Positions 9,186 through 18,479 of a DNA stretch of 64,000 bases are shown piece after piece. Numbering within the stretch: the stretch's first letter is position 1; each line of letters starts with the position of its first letter. Position numbers and translations under genes: made by a program. Source of the stretch: an uncultured Pseudomonadales bacterium (GTDB taxonomy: Bacteria; Pseudomonadota; Gammaproteobacteria; Pseudomonadales; Azotimanducaceae); NCBI GenBank assembly GCA_958296405.1, contig OY282519.1, positions 1,658,132 to 1,722,131 of the forward strand, read 5' to 3'. The notes beneath the pieces were generated by a model. That model had not been told where the DNA came from, did not search any database, and saw only the letters and a list, made by a program, of their open reading frames with translations.

Positions 9186-10511
9186 ATGGGCTTGCCCACT
9201 TCTTTGCTCTGGAGGACCAACGCGGTGCTCGCCTTGAGCGCGGTGGTCATCACCGCCACCGCGTTCTTGGCAGTGCAACGGCTGGTCGTCGCGCCTTTCA
9301 CCGAGCAGCTTGCCGACGATGAGGCGGGGCTTGTGGTGTTGTCGGCGCAAACTTGGGTGGAACTGCCGGACTATACGGACGCGCGCCCGGCGTTCGAGCT
9401 GGAGATGGCGCGCATGCATGACCTCATCATCAGCCCAGATCTGCGCGACCTGCCGCCAGCAGACGCGGAAGATGGCTACTTCGCGCTGCTGCGAACGAGC
9501 ATCTCGGAGCGCTTGGGGGCGCCGGTGCGGCTGTTGGAAGGGGACGGTCTGCTGTGGGCCGAGCTGCCGGTGCCCGGCGCCCGCCTGCAAGTGGGCTTCG
9601 TCCCCGGCCGCCAAGATGTGCAGCCCATCTATGTGGGTTTGGCCATTGGCGCCATCGGCGCCGGCATCGTGTTTGGCGCGGCGTTCTTCATGGTGCGGCG
9701 CATCGCGGGGCCGCTGGTGGAAACGGCCAACTCGGTGGAGGCGTTTCGCGGCGCGGAGGGCTTCTCGCCGCTGCCGGAGCGCGGCCCGCGGGAACTGGTG
9801 GCGCTGGCGACGAACTTCAATCGGATGGCGCGGGAGATTAGTGCATTGCTCTCCAACCGCACGACGCTGTTAGCCGGCATCTCGCACGACTTGCGCACCC
9901 CGCTCGCGCGCATGCGCCTCGCCGTCGAATTGCTGCCAGACACGGTGGACCGGAAGCTCGCCCGGCGCATGGAACGCAACTTGGAGGCGATGGATGAACT
10001 CATCGGCGATGCGCTGCGTTTCGCGCGGGGCGCTAGAGAGTCGCCGCGGGAACTCCCGGCGAAACCCTTCATCGAGAGCATCGTGGCGCAGGCGGATGGG
10101 GCGGTGCCGGTGCAGTGGCAAGGTGCGGCGGATGTGCGCGCGCACATTGCGCCGGGCGCGTTTCGGCGGGTGTTGTTGAACCTGTTGGACAACGCCCGCC
10201 AGCACGCTGAGGGCACCGCCGTGGTGGTGGACGCCGGTGAAACGATCGCTGTCCACATCGTCGATAGCGGCCCGGGCATTCCGGAGGCGGACCGCGAGCG
10301 AGTGTTCGAGCCCTTCTACCGGTTGGACCGTTCGCGTGGCCGAGCGGCCGGAGGCAGCGGCTTGGGCCTCGCCATCGTGCGTCAGCTTTGCCAAGCGCAT
10401 GGCTGGCAAGTGGGCATTGGGGCAAGCGCTTGTGGCGGCGTTGATGTGTGTGTATCCGTCACGGCCGTGACACAAAGTGACACAAAAAAGGCCGCTTCAA
10501 GAAATCCCTGA
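9186..10511 (+). CDS. envZ: EnvZ-like sensor histidine kinase
   Basis: The 441-residue kinase has an N-terminal membrane segment (about 10-32), a periplasmic sensor loop, a second membrane segment (about 150-175) and a HAMP linker. The phospho-acceptor His is near residue 234 in SHDLRTPLARMRL. The HATPase domain shows the N-box (LLNLLDNARQHA), G1 (DSGPGIP) and G2 (GGSGLGLAIVRQL). This order and the class I H-box match EnvZ. It autophosphorylates and should pass phosphate to the response regulator encoded just upstream. A strong hairpin terminator lies about 140 bp after the stop. Confidence 0.88.
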   Translation: MGLPTSLLWRTNAVLALSAVVITATAFLAVQRLVVAPFTEQLADDEAGLVVLSAQTWVELPDYTDARPAFELEMARMHDLIISPDLRDLPPADAEDGYFALLRTSISERLGAPVRLLEGDGLLWAELPVPGARLQVGFVPGRQDVQPIYVGLAIGAIGAGIVFGAAFFMVRRIAGPLVETANSVEAFRGAEGFSPLPERGPRELVALATNFNRMAREISALLSNRTTLLAGISHDLRTPLARMRLAVELLPDTVDRKLARRMERNLEAMDELIGDALRFARGARESPRELPAKPFIESIVAQADGAVPVQWQGAADVRAHIAPGAFRRVLLNLLDNARQHAEGTAVVVDAGETIAVHIVDSGPGIPEADRERVFEPFYRLDRSRGRAAGGSGLGLAIVRQLCQAHGWQVGIGASACGGVDVCVSVTAVTQSDTKKAASRNP

Positions 10512-10647
10512 GTTACACACGTTCGGCAGAATAGCCTTTGGGTGAGTGGCCAGCGGCGTCGTCAGGAGCCGAAGCGCATTGGCCCCCGCCGACACGCGGC
10601 AGGCACCTCGTCCGAGTCAATCCTTAGCGGCCCGCCTACAGGTCGCT

Positions 10648-10690
10648 GGGCCCGCCGGTTCCCTCTCCAGGCTGGCGGGCCCGCTCTTTT
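10648..10690 (+). terminator. rho-independent terminator after envZ
   Basis: GGGCCCGCC and GGCGGGCCC form a 9-bp GC-rich stem, with an approximately 16-nt loop, followed by GCTCTTTTCCTC on the + strand. It sits between envZ and the convergent amidohydrolase gene and probably ends the ompR/envZ transcript. The U-run is short. Confidence 0.65.
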
Positions 10691-10792
10691 CCTCGCTTTT
10701 CTTCCGAGTTGTCTTCCTCGCCTGTTTTTTACGCGCTGTTCACCACGCGGGTGAGCGCGCTCGCTTCGCGTCACTGCCTTGACGAGCCGCCG

Positions 10793-11959
10793 CTATGCAA
10801 GGCCGTACAGCGCCTCGACGTTGCGTCGCGTAATGCGCTCGCGATGCGTGGCCGGCACGCCGTCGAAAATCTCGTCCAGCACCTGTTGCGAACATGGCCA
10901 CGTTGAATCGACGTGTGGATAGTCTGACCCCCACATCAGGTTGTCCACGCCGATGAGTTCCCGCGTTGCAATGGCAGGACGGTCATCCTCGATGGTGGCG
11001 TGGAACTGGCGCCGCCATACGTCTTGCGGGCGCTCGCCGGTGAACGCTTCGGAGCGGAAGCGGTGCTCTCGTTGCAGGCCTTGGTCCACCCGGTCTAGCC
11101 AGTGGGCGATCCAACCGGCGTTGAACTCGCTCACCACAAACCTCAACTGCGGGTGCCGCTCGGCGACGCCCCGGCAAATCAGTTCCACCAAGGTGCGCTG
11201 CACGGCGCTCGGCGCATTCGCATAGTCGAACACCGAATCTCGCTGTCGGCTGGGCGCGCGTTGGTCGCGCGGGAGATAGGCGTTGGTGCCCACATGCATG
11301 GAGAGCGGGAAGCCGGCCTCCTCCGCCAATGACCAAATCGGCTCGTAGTCCGCGTGGAAATAGGGCTTGTCTGCCGGCGACGTGCAGGGGATGCAACCGC
11401 CCTTGTAGCCGAGGCCGATGACGCGCTCCAACTCGGCGGCGTCGGCCGCTGGGTCTTGCACTGGAATGGCTGCAAGCCCGAACAGGCGCCCCGCGCCGGC
11501 GGCGGCGTAGTCATGCAGCCAGTCGTTGTAGTTGCGCTGGCAGGCCACCAGCAACTCCACGTTTGGCAGGCTGAACATGCCGAAGAAGCCTGGATAGAGG
11601 AACTCGGCCGCCACGCCATCGATGTCTTGGTCCGCGCCGCGTCGGGCGCCATCGCGGATGCCGGCGCGCAGGCCGTCGTAGCCCTTTGCGAGCAGCTCTT
11701 TCGCCTCGGCATCCGTCAGGTCGTCCACTTCGGGCTTGTGGCCCTCACGGCGCTCGATGGCCACGCCATTGCGTACGCGCATGCCCGCCCAGCCCATCCG
11801 TTTGCGTACCCCGCGCGGGCCCAGCGCCGGGATGACGATGGCGTCGTCCTCGGTGCCGGCGCCCACGACGCGAGGCGCCGCGTCGCCAAAGCGCTCGGGC
11901 AGCCCAAGGAACACGTCCTCGGCTTCCATGACGTGGGAGTCGGCGGAAATGGGTTGCAT
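10793..11959 (-). CDS. amidohydrolase-2 family metal-dependent hydrolase
   Basis: The 388-residue protein has the marks of the ACMSD-like amidohydrolase_2 family: the N-terminal SADSHVMEA (a degraded DxH metal site), a central His in PLSMHVGTNAY, and the C-terminal metal Asp in MWGSDYPHVDSTWP. The fold should be a TIM barrel that decarboxylates or hydrolyses an aromatic or cyclic acid in the cytoplasm. Members of this group are common in ring-degradation clusters, but no ring-cleavage genes are adjacent. The substrate cannot be predicted. It is convergent with envZ and followed upstream by ferrochelatase on the same strand. Confidence 0.85.
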   Translation of the reverse strand: MQPISADSHVMEAEDVFLGLPERFGDAAPRVVGAGTEDDAIVIPALGPRGVRKRMGWAGMRVRNGVAIERREGHKPEVDDLTDAEAKELLAKGYDGLRAGIRDGARRGADQDIDGVAAEFLYPGFFGMFSLPNVELLVACQRNYNDWLHDYAAAGAGRLFGLAAIPVQDPAADAAELERVIGLGYKGGCIPCTSPADKPYFHADYEPIWSLAEEAGFPLSMHVGTNAYLPRDQRAPSRQRDSVFDYANAPSAVQRTLVELICRGVAERHPQLRFVVSEFNAGWIAHWLDRVDQGLQREHRFRSEAFTGERPQDVWRRQFHATIEDDRPAIATRELIGVDNLMWGSDYPHVDSTWPCSQQVLDEIFDGVPATHRERITRRNVEALYGLA

Positions 11960-12061
11960 GGCTGCTCCTCTTGGCCGGCGATGGTAGACATTCTCGCGTT
12001 TTCGGGTGCCGGTGCAATGGGCGGCCGCGTCGACGGCTGGCTTGCCACGGCGTGATTGGCG

Positions 12062-13078
12062 TCAGGCGACGCGACGGTCGGAGGCTGCCTCGGGCGGCGG
12101 CGACTCACACCACCCGGCGATCGTTTGCGCCCACGTCATGTCGTCGTTCAAGCACGGTGCGAGCCGGAACGCTTCGCCGCCGGCATCGAGAAAGGTGGCG
12201 CGGCCGCGAATGTCCATTTCCTCCAGCGTCTCCAAGTTGTCTGCCACGAACGCGGGGCAGGCGACCGTGAGGTGCCGCACGCCTTGGCCGGGCAGTTGCG
12301 CCAACACTTGGTCCGTGTACGGCCTGAGCCAAGGCAATCGCCCCAAGCGGGATTGAAAGCTCGTGGAGTGATTGGCGAGGCTGAGCCGCTTGGCGAGGGC
12401 GCGGGTGGTCGCCAAGCATTGCTGGCGGTAGCAGGTGGCGCTCGCCGCGCTGGGCTGGGCGCAACAGCCCTCTTGCGCCAAGCAATGCGTTCCGGTCGGG
12501 TCGGCACGGCGGATGTGGCGTTCCGGCAGGCCGTGGTAGCTGAACAACACATGGTCTTCCGGCGCCATCGTGGCGCGGATGCGCGCGGCGCTCGCGGCGA
12601 GAAACCCCGCATCGTCAAAGAAAGGCGGCATCACGCGCACCGGCTGCGGCGCGAGTGAGCGCACCCGCGCCACGGTCGTGACGCGCGTGGATGTGGCGTG
12701 CTGCGGATAGAGCGGGATCAGGAAAATCTCATCTGCCGCCGCGAGTTCGGCAATCGCATCAGCAAGCGTGGGCCTGCCATAGCGCATCCCCACCGCCACC
12801 GGGGCGTCGATGCATCGCCGCACCTGCGCCGCCAGTGCCATCGTGTGGTGCAGCAGCGGTGAACCGGGGGGCGCATCGCGCCAGATCGCCCGATACGCCG
12901 CGGCGCTGCGTTGCGGCCGCGTCGGCAAGATGAAGGCGGAAACGACGAGCCGCCGCAGTGGCCACGGCAGATCCAAGACATGCGGGTCCATCAGGAACTC
13001 GTTCAAGTAGCGGCGCACGGCAGCGGCGTCGCAGGCGTCTGGGGAGCCTAGGTTTACGATCAAGATGCCTCGGGACAA
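12062..13078 (-). CDS. hemH: ferrochelatase
   Basis: The 338-residue enzyme inserts Fe2+ into protoporphyrin IX, the last step of haem synthesis. Recognisable blocks are the N-terminal GILIVNLGSPDA, FLMDPHVLDLP, the metal/porphyrin His in LFSYHGLPERHI (about residue 185), and PAFVADNLETLEE near the C-terminus. A cysteine-rich patch after the His block (HCLAQEGCCAQ, CYRQQC) lies where many proteobacterial ferrochelatases vary and could hold an Fe-S cluster, which I infer only from the cysteines. It is divergent from hisH, with about 80 bp between starts. Confidence 0.93.
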   Translation of the reverse strand: MSRGILIVNLGSPDACDAAAVRRYLNEFLMDPHVLDLPWPLRRLVVSAFILPTRPQRSAAAYRAIWRDAPPGSPLLHHTMALAAQVRRCIDAPVAVGMRYGRPTLADAIAELAAADEIFLIPLYPQHATSTRVTTVARVRSLAPQPVRVMPPFFDDAGFLAASAARIRATMAPEDHVLFSYHGLPERHIRRADPTGTHCLAQEGCCAQPSAASATCYRQQCLATTRALAKRLSLANHSTSFQSRLGRLPWLRPYTDQVLAQLPGQGVRHLTVACPAFVADNLETLEEMDIRGRATFLDAGGEAFRLAPCLNDDMTWAQTIAGWCESPPPEAASDRRVA

Positions 13079-13158
13079 CGTTGGCTCCTTTGGTGGCGTG
13101 GGGTGGTTAGGATAGTATCGCCTGCTTTCCGCGCCCCGTGGCGCTCAGGCTTGGCACC

Positions 13159-13776
13159 ATGATCGTCATCGTGGACTATGACGCCGGCAATGTGCGCAGC
13201 GTCCAGCGCGCCTGCGTTGAAGTGGGCGGCGACGCCGTCATCTCCAACGACCCTGCCGCTGTGGCGGATGCCGAGCGCGTCATCTTTCCCGGCGTGGGCG
13301 CGGCCGGCGCCGCGATGCGCAACTTGCGGGCGCGGGGGTTGGATGCCGCCTTGGTGGCCGCAGTGGAGGCCGGCAAGCCAGTGCTCGGCATCTGCATGGG
13401 CATGCAGATTGCGCTCGACCGCTCCGAGGAGAACGATCAAGAGACCTTGGGCCTAGTGCCCGGGCAAGTGCGGCGCTTCGCCTTTGCGAACCCAGCCTTG
13501 AAGGTGCCTCACATGGGCTGGAACGCCGTCTCGGTGCGACGCCCACATCCGCTCCTCAACGGCTTGGAGCAGGGCGATGAATGTTATTTTGTGCATGCCT
13601 ACTATCCGGCGCCGGCAGACTTGGAGGTGGTGTGCGCCGTGGCGGACTACGAAGGAGAGTTTTGCTGCGCCTTGGCGCGCGGCAGTTTCTTCGCCACGCA
13701 GTTCCACCCAGAGAAGAGCGGGCGCGTTGGCCTAGGGCTATTGGAACGGTTTGCGGCATGGGACGGTCGTGCTTAG
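13159..13776 (+). CDS. hisH: imidazole glycerol phosphate synthase, glutaminase subunit HisH
   Basis: The 205-residue class I glutamine amidotransferase has the catalytic Cys79 in GICMGMQ and the His-Glu pair in TQFHPEKSG. It releases ammonia from glutamine for the HisF subunit, making IGP and AICAR in histidine biosynthesis. The start MIVIVDYDAGNV is typical of HisH. hisF begins inside its last codons. No hisA, hisB or hisI is nearby, so the pair stands apart from the usual his operon. A role in sugar amidation, known for some orphan HisH/HisF pairs in surface polysaccharide loci, cannot be excluded, but no such locus is present here. Confidence 0.9.
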   Translation: MIVIVDYDAGNVRSVQRACVEVGGDAVISNDPAAVADAERVIFPGVGAAGAAMRNLRARGLDAALVAAVEAGKPVLGICMGMQIALDRSEENDQETLGLVPGQVRRFAFANPALKVPHMGWNAVSVRRPHPLLNGLEQGDECYFVHAYYPAPADLEVVCAVADYEGEFCCALARGSFFATQFHPEKSGRVGLGLLERFAAWDGRA

Positions 13777-14548
13777 CAAGCGCGTCGTCGCTTGTCTGGA
13801 CGTGCGCGACGGCAAGCTCGCCAAGAGCGTCAAGTTCGTGAACACCCGCGACATTGGCGATCCGGTTGAGAAGGCTCGGCAGTATTACCTCGATGGGCTG
13901 GATGAACTCGTCTTCTACGACATTACCGCGTCCAGCGACCGGCGTCGGATCATCCTCGATGTGGTGGAGGCGGTGGCCGAGCAGGTGTTCATCCCGTTGT
14001 CTGTTGGCGGCGGCGTGCGCAGCGTGGCCGATGCCACGGACTTGCGCTTGGCCGGCGCGGACAAGATCAACGTGAACTCCGCCGCGGTGCGCCGCCCCGC
14101 GCTGATTGCGGAGTGCGCGGACGCCGTCGGCGGGCAAAACATCGTGCTTTCCATGGACATCCGCCACGTTGGGGCGAGCCGCGCATTTCCCTCCGGCCAC
14201 GAGGTCGTCATCGACGGTGGCCGCCAACCGATGGGCATCGATGCCTTGGCGTGGGTGCGCGAAGGCGAACGCCTAGGCGCCGGGGAACTGGTGGTGAACT
14301 CCATCGATGCGGACGGCACCCGCGATGGCTATGCACTGCAACTGACGCGCATGATCAGCGATGCCACGCGGCTTCCCGTCATCGCCTCTGGCGGCGCCGG
14401 GACGCCGGCACACCTCTACGAGGTGCTGACCGAAGGCGGCGCCGACGCGGCCCTCGTCGCCTCAATGGTCCACTACGGCAACTACACGGTGAGCGGCCTG
14501 AAGCGCTATCTCAATGAACGCGGCGTGAAGATCAGGATGTCTTGGTGA
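13769..14548 (+). CDS. hisF: imidazole glycerol phosphate synthase, cyclase subunit HisF
   Basis: The 259-residue TIM-barrel protein has both catalytic aspartates at the canonical positions, Asp11 (VACLDV) and Asp130 (LSMD), plus phosphate-binding loops (SVGGGVRS, IASGGAG). I chose GTG 13769, giving MLSKRVVACLDV, because it places the catalytic residues at the numbering known for HisF. This start overlaps the hisH stop by 8 nt, implying translational coupling. The usual phrase VKGVNFVNLRDAGDP is altered to AKSVKFVNTRDIGDP, so the subgroup differs from typical enterobacterial HisF. Together with HisH it closes the imidazole ring in histidine synthesis. Confidence 0.9.
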   Translation: MLSKRVVACLDVRDGKLAKSVKFVNTRDIGDPVEKARQYYLDGLDELVFYDITASSDRRRIILDVVEAVAEQVFIPLSVGGGVRSVADATDLRLAGADKINVNSAAVRRPALIAECADAVGGQNIVLSMDIRHVGASRAFPSGHEVVIDGGRQPMGIDALAWVREGERLGAGELVVNSIDADGTRDGYALQLTRMISDATRLPVIASGGAGTPAHLYEVLTEGGADAALVASMVHYGNYTVSGLKRYLNERGVKIRMSW

Positions 14549-14605
14549 GGGTGCGCCCAACGGCAGCCCGTCGCAGCCACTTGCGCCCCAGGAGTGCAGG
14601 AGCCA

Positions 14606-15580
14606 ATGAAAGCAATCCAAGTTGATGGCCCCCGGCTTGTTTGGGGGGAAGCACAAACGCCGGCGCCGGGCCCTGGCGAAGTGGGCATCGCCGTTCGGGC
14701 GAGCGCCGTCAACCGGGCAGACCTGTTGCAGCGGCGCGGGGGGTATGCGCCGCCGCCGGGCGCCAGCGACATCTTGGGGCTGGAGTGCGCCGGCACTGTC
14801 GCTGCCGTCGGCGCCGGCGTCAGCCGCGTGGAGGTTGGCGACCGGGTGTGCGCCCTGCTTGCCGGTGGCGGCTATGCCGAACAGGTGGTAGCGCCGGCGG
14901 GGCAGGTGCTTAAGATGCCGGCGGGCCTGTCCTTCGAGGAAGCCGCCGCCTTGCCGGAGGTGTTCGCCACGGCCTATCTCAACCTGTACATGGAAGCGGC
15001 CTTGGGCTTCGGCGAAACGGCGCTTGTGCATGCTGGGGCGAGCGGCGTGGGCACGGCGGCGATTCAGCTATGCCGGGCGTTCGGCAATCCATGCTTTGTG
15101 ACCGCCGGCCAAGCGAGCAAGATCGCGCGCTGCGTGGAACTCGGCGCCCAAGCCGGGTGTGTGCGGCACGATGAGCGGTTCGCGGACCGGGTGAAGGAGT
15201 GGACGGATGGCCGCGGCGTGGACGTCATCCTCGATCCGGTGGGCGGCGCCTACCTGGCGGACAACTTGGCGAGCCTCGCCGTGGATGGCCGCTTGGTGGT
15301 CATCGGCCTGATGGGTGGCGCGGAACTCAATGCCGAGGCAGGTCTCGCGCAGATGATGATGAAGCGGCTGCGGGTCATCGGTTCCACCTTGCGGGCGCGC
15401 CCCATTGCACGCAAGGCGCTGGTGATGGATGCCCTGAAGGAGCGCGTGTGGCCAGAGCTTGCTGCCGGCGCCATCCGCCCCATCATCGAGGCGGTGATTC
15501 CAATGCCCGACGCTGACGAGGCGCATCGTTTGATCGCCGGCAACGAGACCTTCGGCAAGGTCGTGCTGGCCGTTCCCTAG
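14606..15580 (+). CDS. NAD(P)H-quinone oxidoreductase, PIG3/QOR-like MDR family
   Basis: The 324-residue protein is a zinc-lacking medium-chain reductase: VNRADLLQRRGGYAPPPG near residue 40 is typical of the PIG3 type, and the nucleotide-binding block AGASGVGTAAIQL is near residue 148. It should reduce quinones with NADPH in the cytoplasm. ATG 14606 is supported by GGAG 4 nt upstream; GTG 14594 is in frame but less likely. It is convergent with valS. Confidence 0.87.
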   Translation: MKAIQVDGPRLVWGEAQTPAPGPGEVGIAVRASAVNRADLLQRRGGYAPPPGASDILGLECAGTVAAVGAGVSRVEVGDRVCALLAGGGYAEQVVAPAGQVLKMPAGLSFEEAAALPEVFATAYLNLYMEAALGFGETALVHAGASGVGTAAIQLCRAFGNPCFVTAGQASKIARCVELGAQAGCVRHDERFADRVKEWTDGRGVDVILDPVGGAYLADNLASLAVDGRLVVIGLMGGAELNAEAGLAQMMMKRLRVIGSTLRARPIARKALVMDALKERVWPELAAGAIRPIIEAVIPMPDADEAHRLIAGNETFGKVVLAVP

Positions 15581-15671
15581 CCAGCCTGCTGTCCGTCCCC
15601 TACCCGGTCGTGTGGGTAGCAGGCAGGTTCGGAGGGTAGGGAAGCAGCGCCCAACTAAGCGCCAGCTGCCG

Positions 15672-18461
15672 TCAGCCCTCGCCCAACAGCGCAGCGCGCG
15701 CCGTCAGCGTCGCCACCTGATTGGCGAGTTCCTGCGCTTTGGCGCGTTCGCGCTCCACCACCTCCGCCGGTGCCTTGGCCACGAAGTTCGCGTTGGCGAG
15801 TTTCGCTTCGGCGCGGCGCAGCCCCGAAGCGAGCTTGTCCAGTTCCTTGGCCAAGCGCTCACGCTCGCGGCCCGTGTCGATGAGGCCGCCCAACGGCACC
15901 AACACTTCTAGGCCGCCGGCCAATTGCAGCGCGGCTGGTGGGGGTTGTTGCCCGTCCTCCAGCCAAGCGATGCTGTCGATGCCAGCGAGTTGGCGAAGCG
16001 GAGCGGCCACTGCCTCCAAACGCTGGCGCTCTTCGCTCGCACCGCCGCGCAACAGCACATCGACAGCGGCACGGGGCGCCAAGCCCAACTCGCTGCGGAC
16101 GTTGCGCACCGCCACGACGATGGCCTTCAGCCACTCGATGGCGGCGTGCGCATCTGGGTCGTCCGGAAAATCGTCCGTGGTGGGGAAGGGCGCCAGCATG
16201 ATGGTGTTGGGCGCCTCAGCCGGCCGCGTGCCCAGCTCCCGCCACAGCGTTTCCGTGATGTATGGAGCGAGCGGGTGTGCAGCGCGCAGCAGCGCATCCA
16301 GCACCTCCACCAGAGTATGGCGCGCCGCGGCCGCGGCGGCGGGGTCTGCCTCTGCGTCCCGCAGCACGGGCTTGGCGAGCTCCAAGTACCAATCGCAGTA
16401 TTCGTGCCAAGCGAAGTCGTAGAGGGCGTTGGCGTACAGGTCGAAGCGGAATGTCTCAACCGCGCGGTCGATGGCGACGAGGGCTTCCCGCATCCGCACC
16501 CGAATCCAACGGTCGGCGCGGCTCAGCGGGGCGTCTGGCGGGGCGCCATCGTCGCGCCCCGCTGCCGCTTGATTCATGGAGACAAAGCGCGCGGCGTTCC
16601 ACAGCTTGTTGCAGAAGTTCCGGTATCCCTCCACCCGCGCCAGATCGAAGTTCACGTCGCGGCCGCCGGGCGAGGCGAACGCGCAGAACGTGAAGCGCAG
16701 CGCGTCGGCGCCGTAGGATGGGATGCCTTGCGGGAAGTCGCGGCGCGTCGCCTGCTCGATGCGCTCCGCCATCTGTGGCTGCGTGAGGTCTGCGGTGCGC
16801 TTGGCGACGAGCGCAGCCAAGCCAATGCCCTCCACGATGTCGAGGGGGTCCAGCCCATTACCGCGCGTCTTGGACATCTTCGCCCCCTCCGCGTCGCGCA
16901 CCAAGCCGTGGATGTAGACGGTGTTGAAGGGCACGTCGCCGGTGAAGCGCAGCGTCATCATGATCATCCGCGCCACCCAGAAGAAAATGATGTCGTGGCC
17001 CGTCACCAAGACACTGGTGGGATGAAAGCGCTTCAGGTCATCCGTTTGCGCCGGCCAGCCCAAGGTGGCGAAGGTCCAGAGCGCGGAACTGAACCAAGTG
17101 TCGAGCACATCTGGGTCTTGCGTCAGGGGCGCGTCGTCCGCCAAACCGGCGCGGGCGCGCGCCTCGGCTTCGTCCCGCCCGACATGGAAGTTGCCGTCGG
17201 CGTCGTACCAAGCGGGGATGCGGTGGCCGGACCATTGCTGGCGGCTGATGCACCAGTCCTTCACTTCGCGCATCCACGCGAAGTAGGTGTTCTCGAACTG
17301 CTTCGGCACGAAGCGCACGCGGCCATCTTGCACTGCGGCGATGGCAGGGTTCGCCAGCGGCTCGATGGCCACCCACCACTGGTCCGTGAGCCACGGCTCC
17401 AAAACGGCCCCGGAACGGTCGCCGCGTGGCACGGCCATCTTGTGCTGCTTGACGGATTCGACCAAGCCCAAGCCCTCGAGATGTTGCACCACGGCCTTGC
17501 GCGCTGCGAAACGGTCCATGCCGCGATAAGCGGCCGGCGCGTTGTCGTTGACGCTGGCATCCGCGTTGAAGATGTTCAGGAGCGGCAGGCCGTGGCGCTG
17601 GCCCACCGCGTAATCGTTGAAGTCGTGCGCTGGGGTGATCTTCACGCACCCGGTGCCGAACTCCGGGTCCACATGCTCATCCGCGACGATGGGCAGTTCG
17701 CGGTCCACCAGCGGCAACCGCGCCTTCGCGCCGACCAAGCTGCGATACCGCTCATCCGCCGGATGCACGGCCACGGCGGTGTCGCCGAGCAAGGTCTCTG
17801 GGCGCGTCGTCGCCACCACCAAGTAGTCGGCGCCGTCTGCGGCACGGGCGCCGCCGGCAAGCGGATAGCGGATGTGCCAGAGGCTGCCGGCCTCTTCCGT
17901 GCTGTCCACTTCAAGGTCTGAAACGGCGGTGCGCAGGGCCGGATCCCAGTTCACCAAGCGCTGCTTCTTGTAGATGAGGCCGGCGTCGTAGAGACGCACG
18001 AACACTTCCCGCACCGCGGCGACGAAGCCCTCGTCCATGGTGAAGCGGTAGCGCGACCAATCCACCGAGGCGCCCATGCGCCGCATCTGGCCGGTGATCT
18101 CGCCGCCGGATTGATCGTACCAGCGCCACATCCGCTCGACGAACGCTTCCCGGCCGATGTCCTGCAGCGTCGTGCCTTCGGCTTCGAGCTGGCGCTCCAC
18201 CAGCATTTGCGTGGCGATGGCGGCGTGGTCCGTGCCCACCTGCCAGAGCGCCCCCCGGCCTTGCATGCGCCGGTGGCGAATCAGCACGTCCATCAGCGTT
18301 TGCTGGAATGCGTGGCCGAGGTGCAGCCGTCCGGTGACGTTGGGCGGCGGAATGGCGATGCAGTAGGGCGCCCCGTGCTGATTCGGCGCGAACCAACCCT
18401 GCGCCTCCCACTCTTCGTAGAGGCGCCGTTCCATGGCAAGTGGCTCGTAGTGGTGTTCCAT
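15672..18461 (-). CDS. valS: valyl-tRNA synthetase
   Basis: The 929-residue class I synthetase has the HIGH block PPPNVTGRLHLGH (38-50), the editing (CP1) domain with ATTRPETLLGDTAVAV and GTGCVKITPAHDFND, and KMSKTRGN near residue 527. It ends in the C-terminal coiled-coil arm characteristic of ValS (RLAKELDKLASGLRRAEAKL). It charges tRNA-Val with valine. It is the last gene of pepA-holC-valS, starting 18 bp after holC, the same order as in E. coli. Confidence 0.97.
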   Translation of the reverse strand: MEHHYEPLAMERRLYEEWEAQGWFAPNQHGAPYCIAIPPPNVTGRLHLGHAFQQTLMDVLIRHRRMQGRGALWQVGTDHAAIATQMLVERQLEAEGTTLQDIGREAFVERMWRWYDQSGGEITGQMRRMGASVDWSRYRFTMDEGFVAAVREVFVRLYDAGLIYKKQRLVNWDPALRTAVSDLEVDSTEEAGSLWHIRYPLAGGARAADGADYLVVATTRPETLLGDTAVAVHPADERYRSLVGAKARLPLVDRELPIVADEHVDPEFGTGCVKITPAHDFNDYAVGQRHGLPLLNIFNADASVNDNAPAAYRGMDRFAARKAVVQHLEGLGLVESVKQHKMAVPRGDRSGAVLEPWLTDQWWVAIEPLANPAIAAVQDGRVRFVPKQFENTYFAWMREVKDWCISRQQWSGHRIPAWYDADGNFHVGRDEAEARARAGLADDAPLTQDPDVLDTWFSSALWTFATLGWPAQTDDLKRFHPTSVLVTGHDIIFFWVARMIMMTLRFTGDVPFNTVYIHGLVRDAEGAKMSKTRGNGLDPLDIVEGIGLAALVAKRTADLTQPQMAERIEQATRRDFPQGIPSYGADALRFTFCAFASPGGRDVNFDLARVEGYRNFCNKLWNAARFVSMNQAAAGRDDGAPPDAPLSRADRWIRVRMREALVAIDRAVETFRFDLYANALYDFAWHEYCDWYLELAKPVLRDAEADPAAAAAARHTLVEVLDALLRAAHPLAPYITETLWRELGTRPAEAPNTIMLAPFPTTDDFPDDPDAHAAIEWLKAIVVAVRNVRSELGLAPRAAVDVLLRGGASEERQRLEAVAAPLRQLAGIDSIAWLEDGQQPPPAALQLAGGLEVLVPLGGLIDTGRERERLAKELDKLASGLRRAEAKLANANFVAKAPAEVVERERAKAQELANQVATLTARAALLGEG

Positions 18462-18479
18462 GCGATGCGAAGCGAGCGG

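Noticed and set aside
15584-15625. Inverted repeats CTACCC/GGGTAG and GCCTGCT/AGCAGGC between the quinone oxidoreductase gene and valS
   Set aside because: The two stems compete for the same bases and there is no U-run in either direction, so I do not call a terminator.
15924-17921. A 665-codon plus-strand frame antisense to valS
   Set aside because: valS is unmistakable on the other strand, so the open frame is a mirror of its codon usage.
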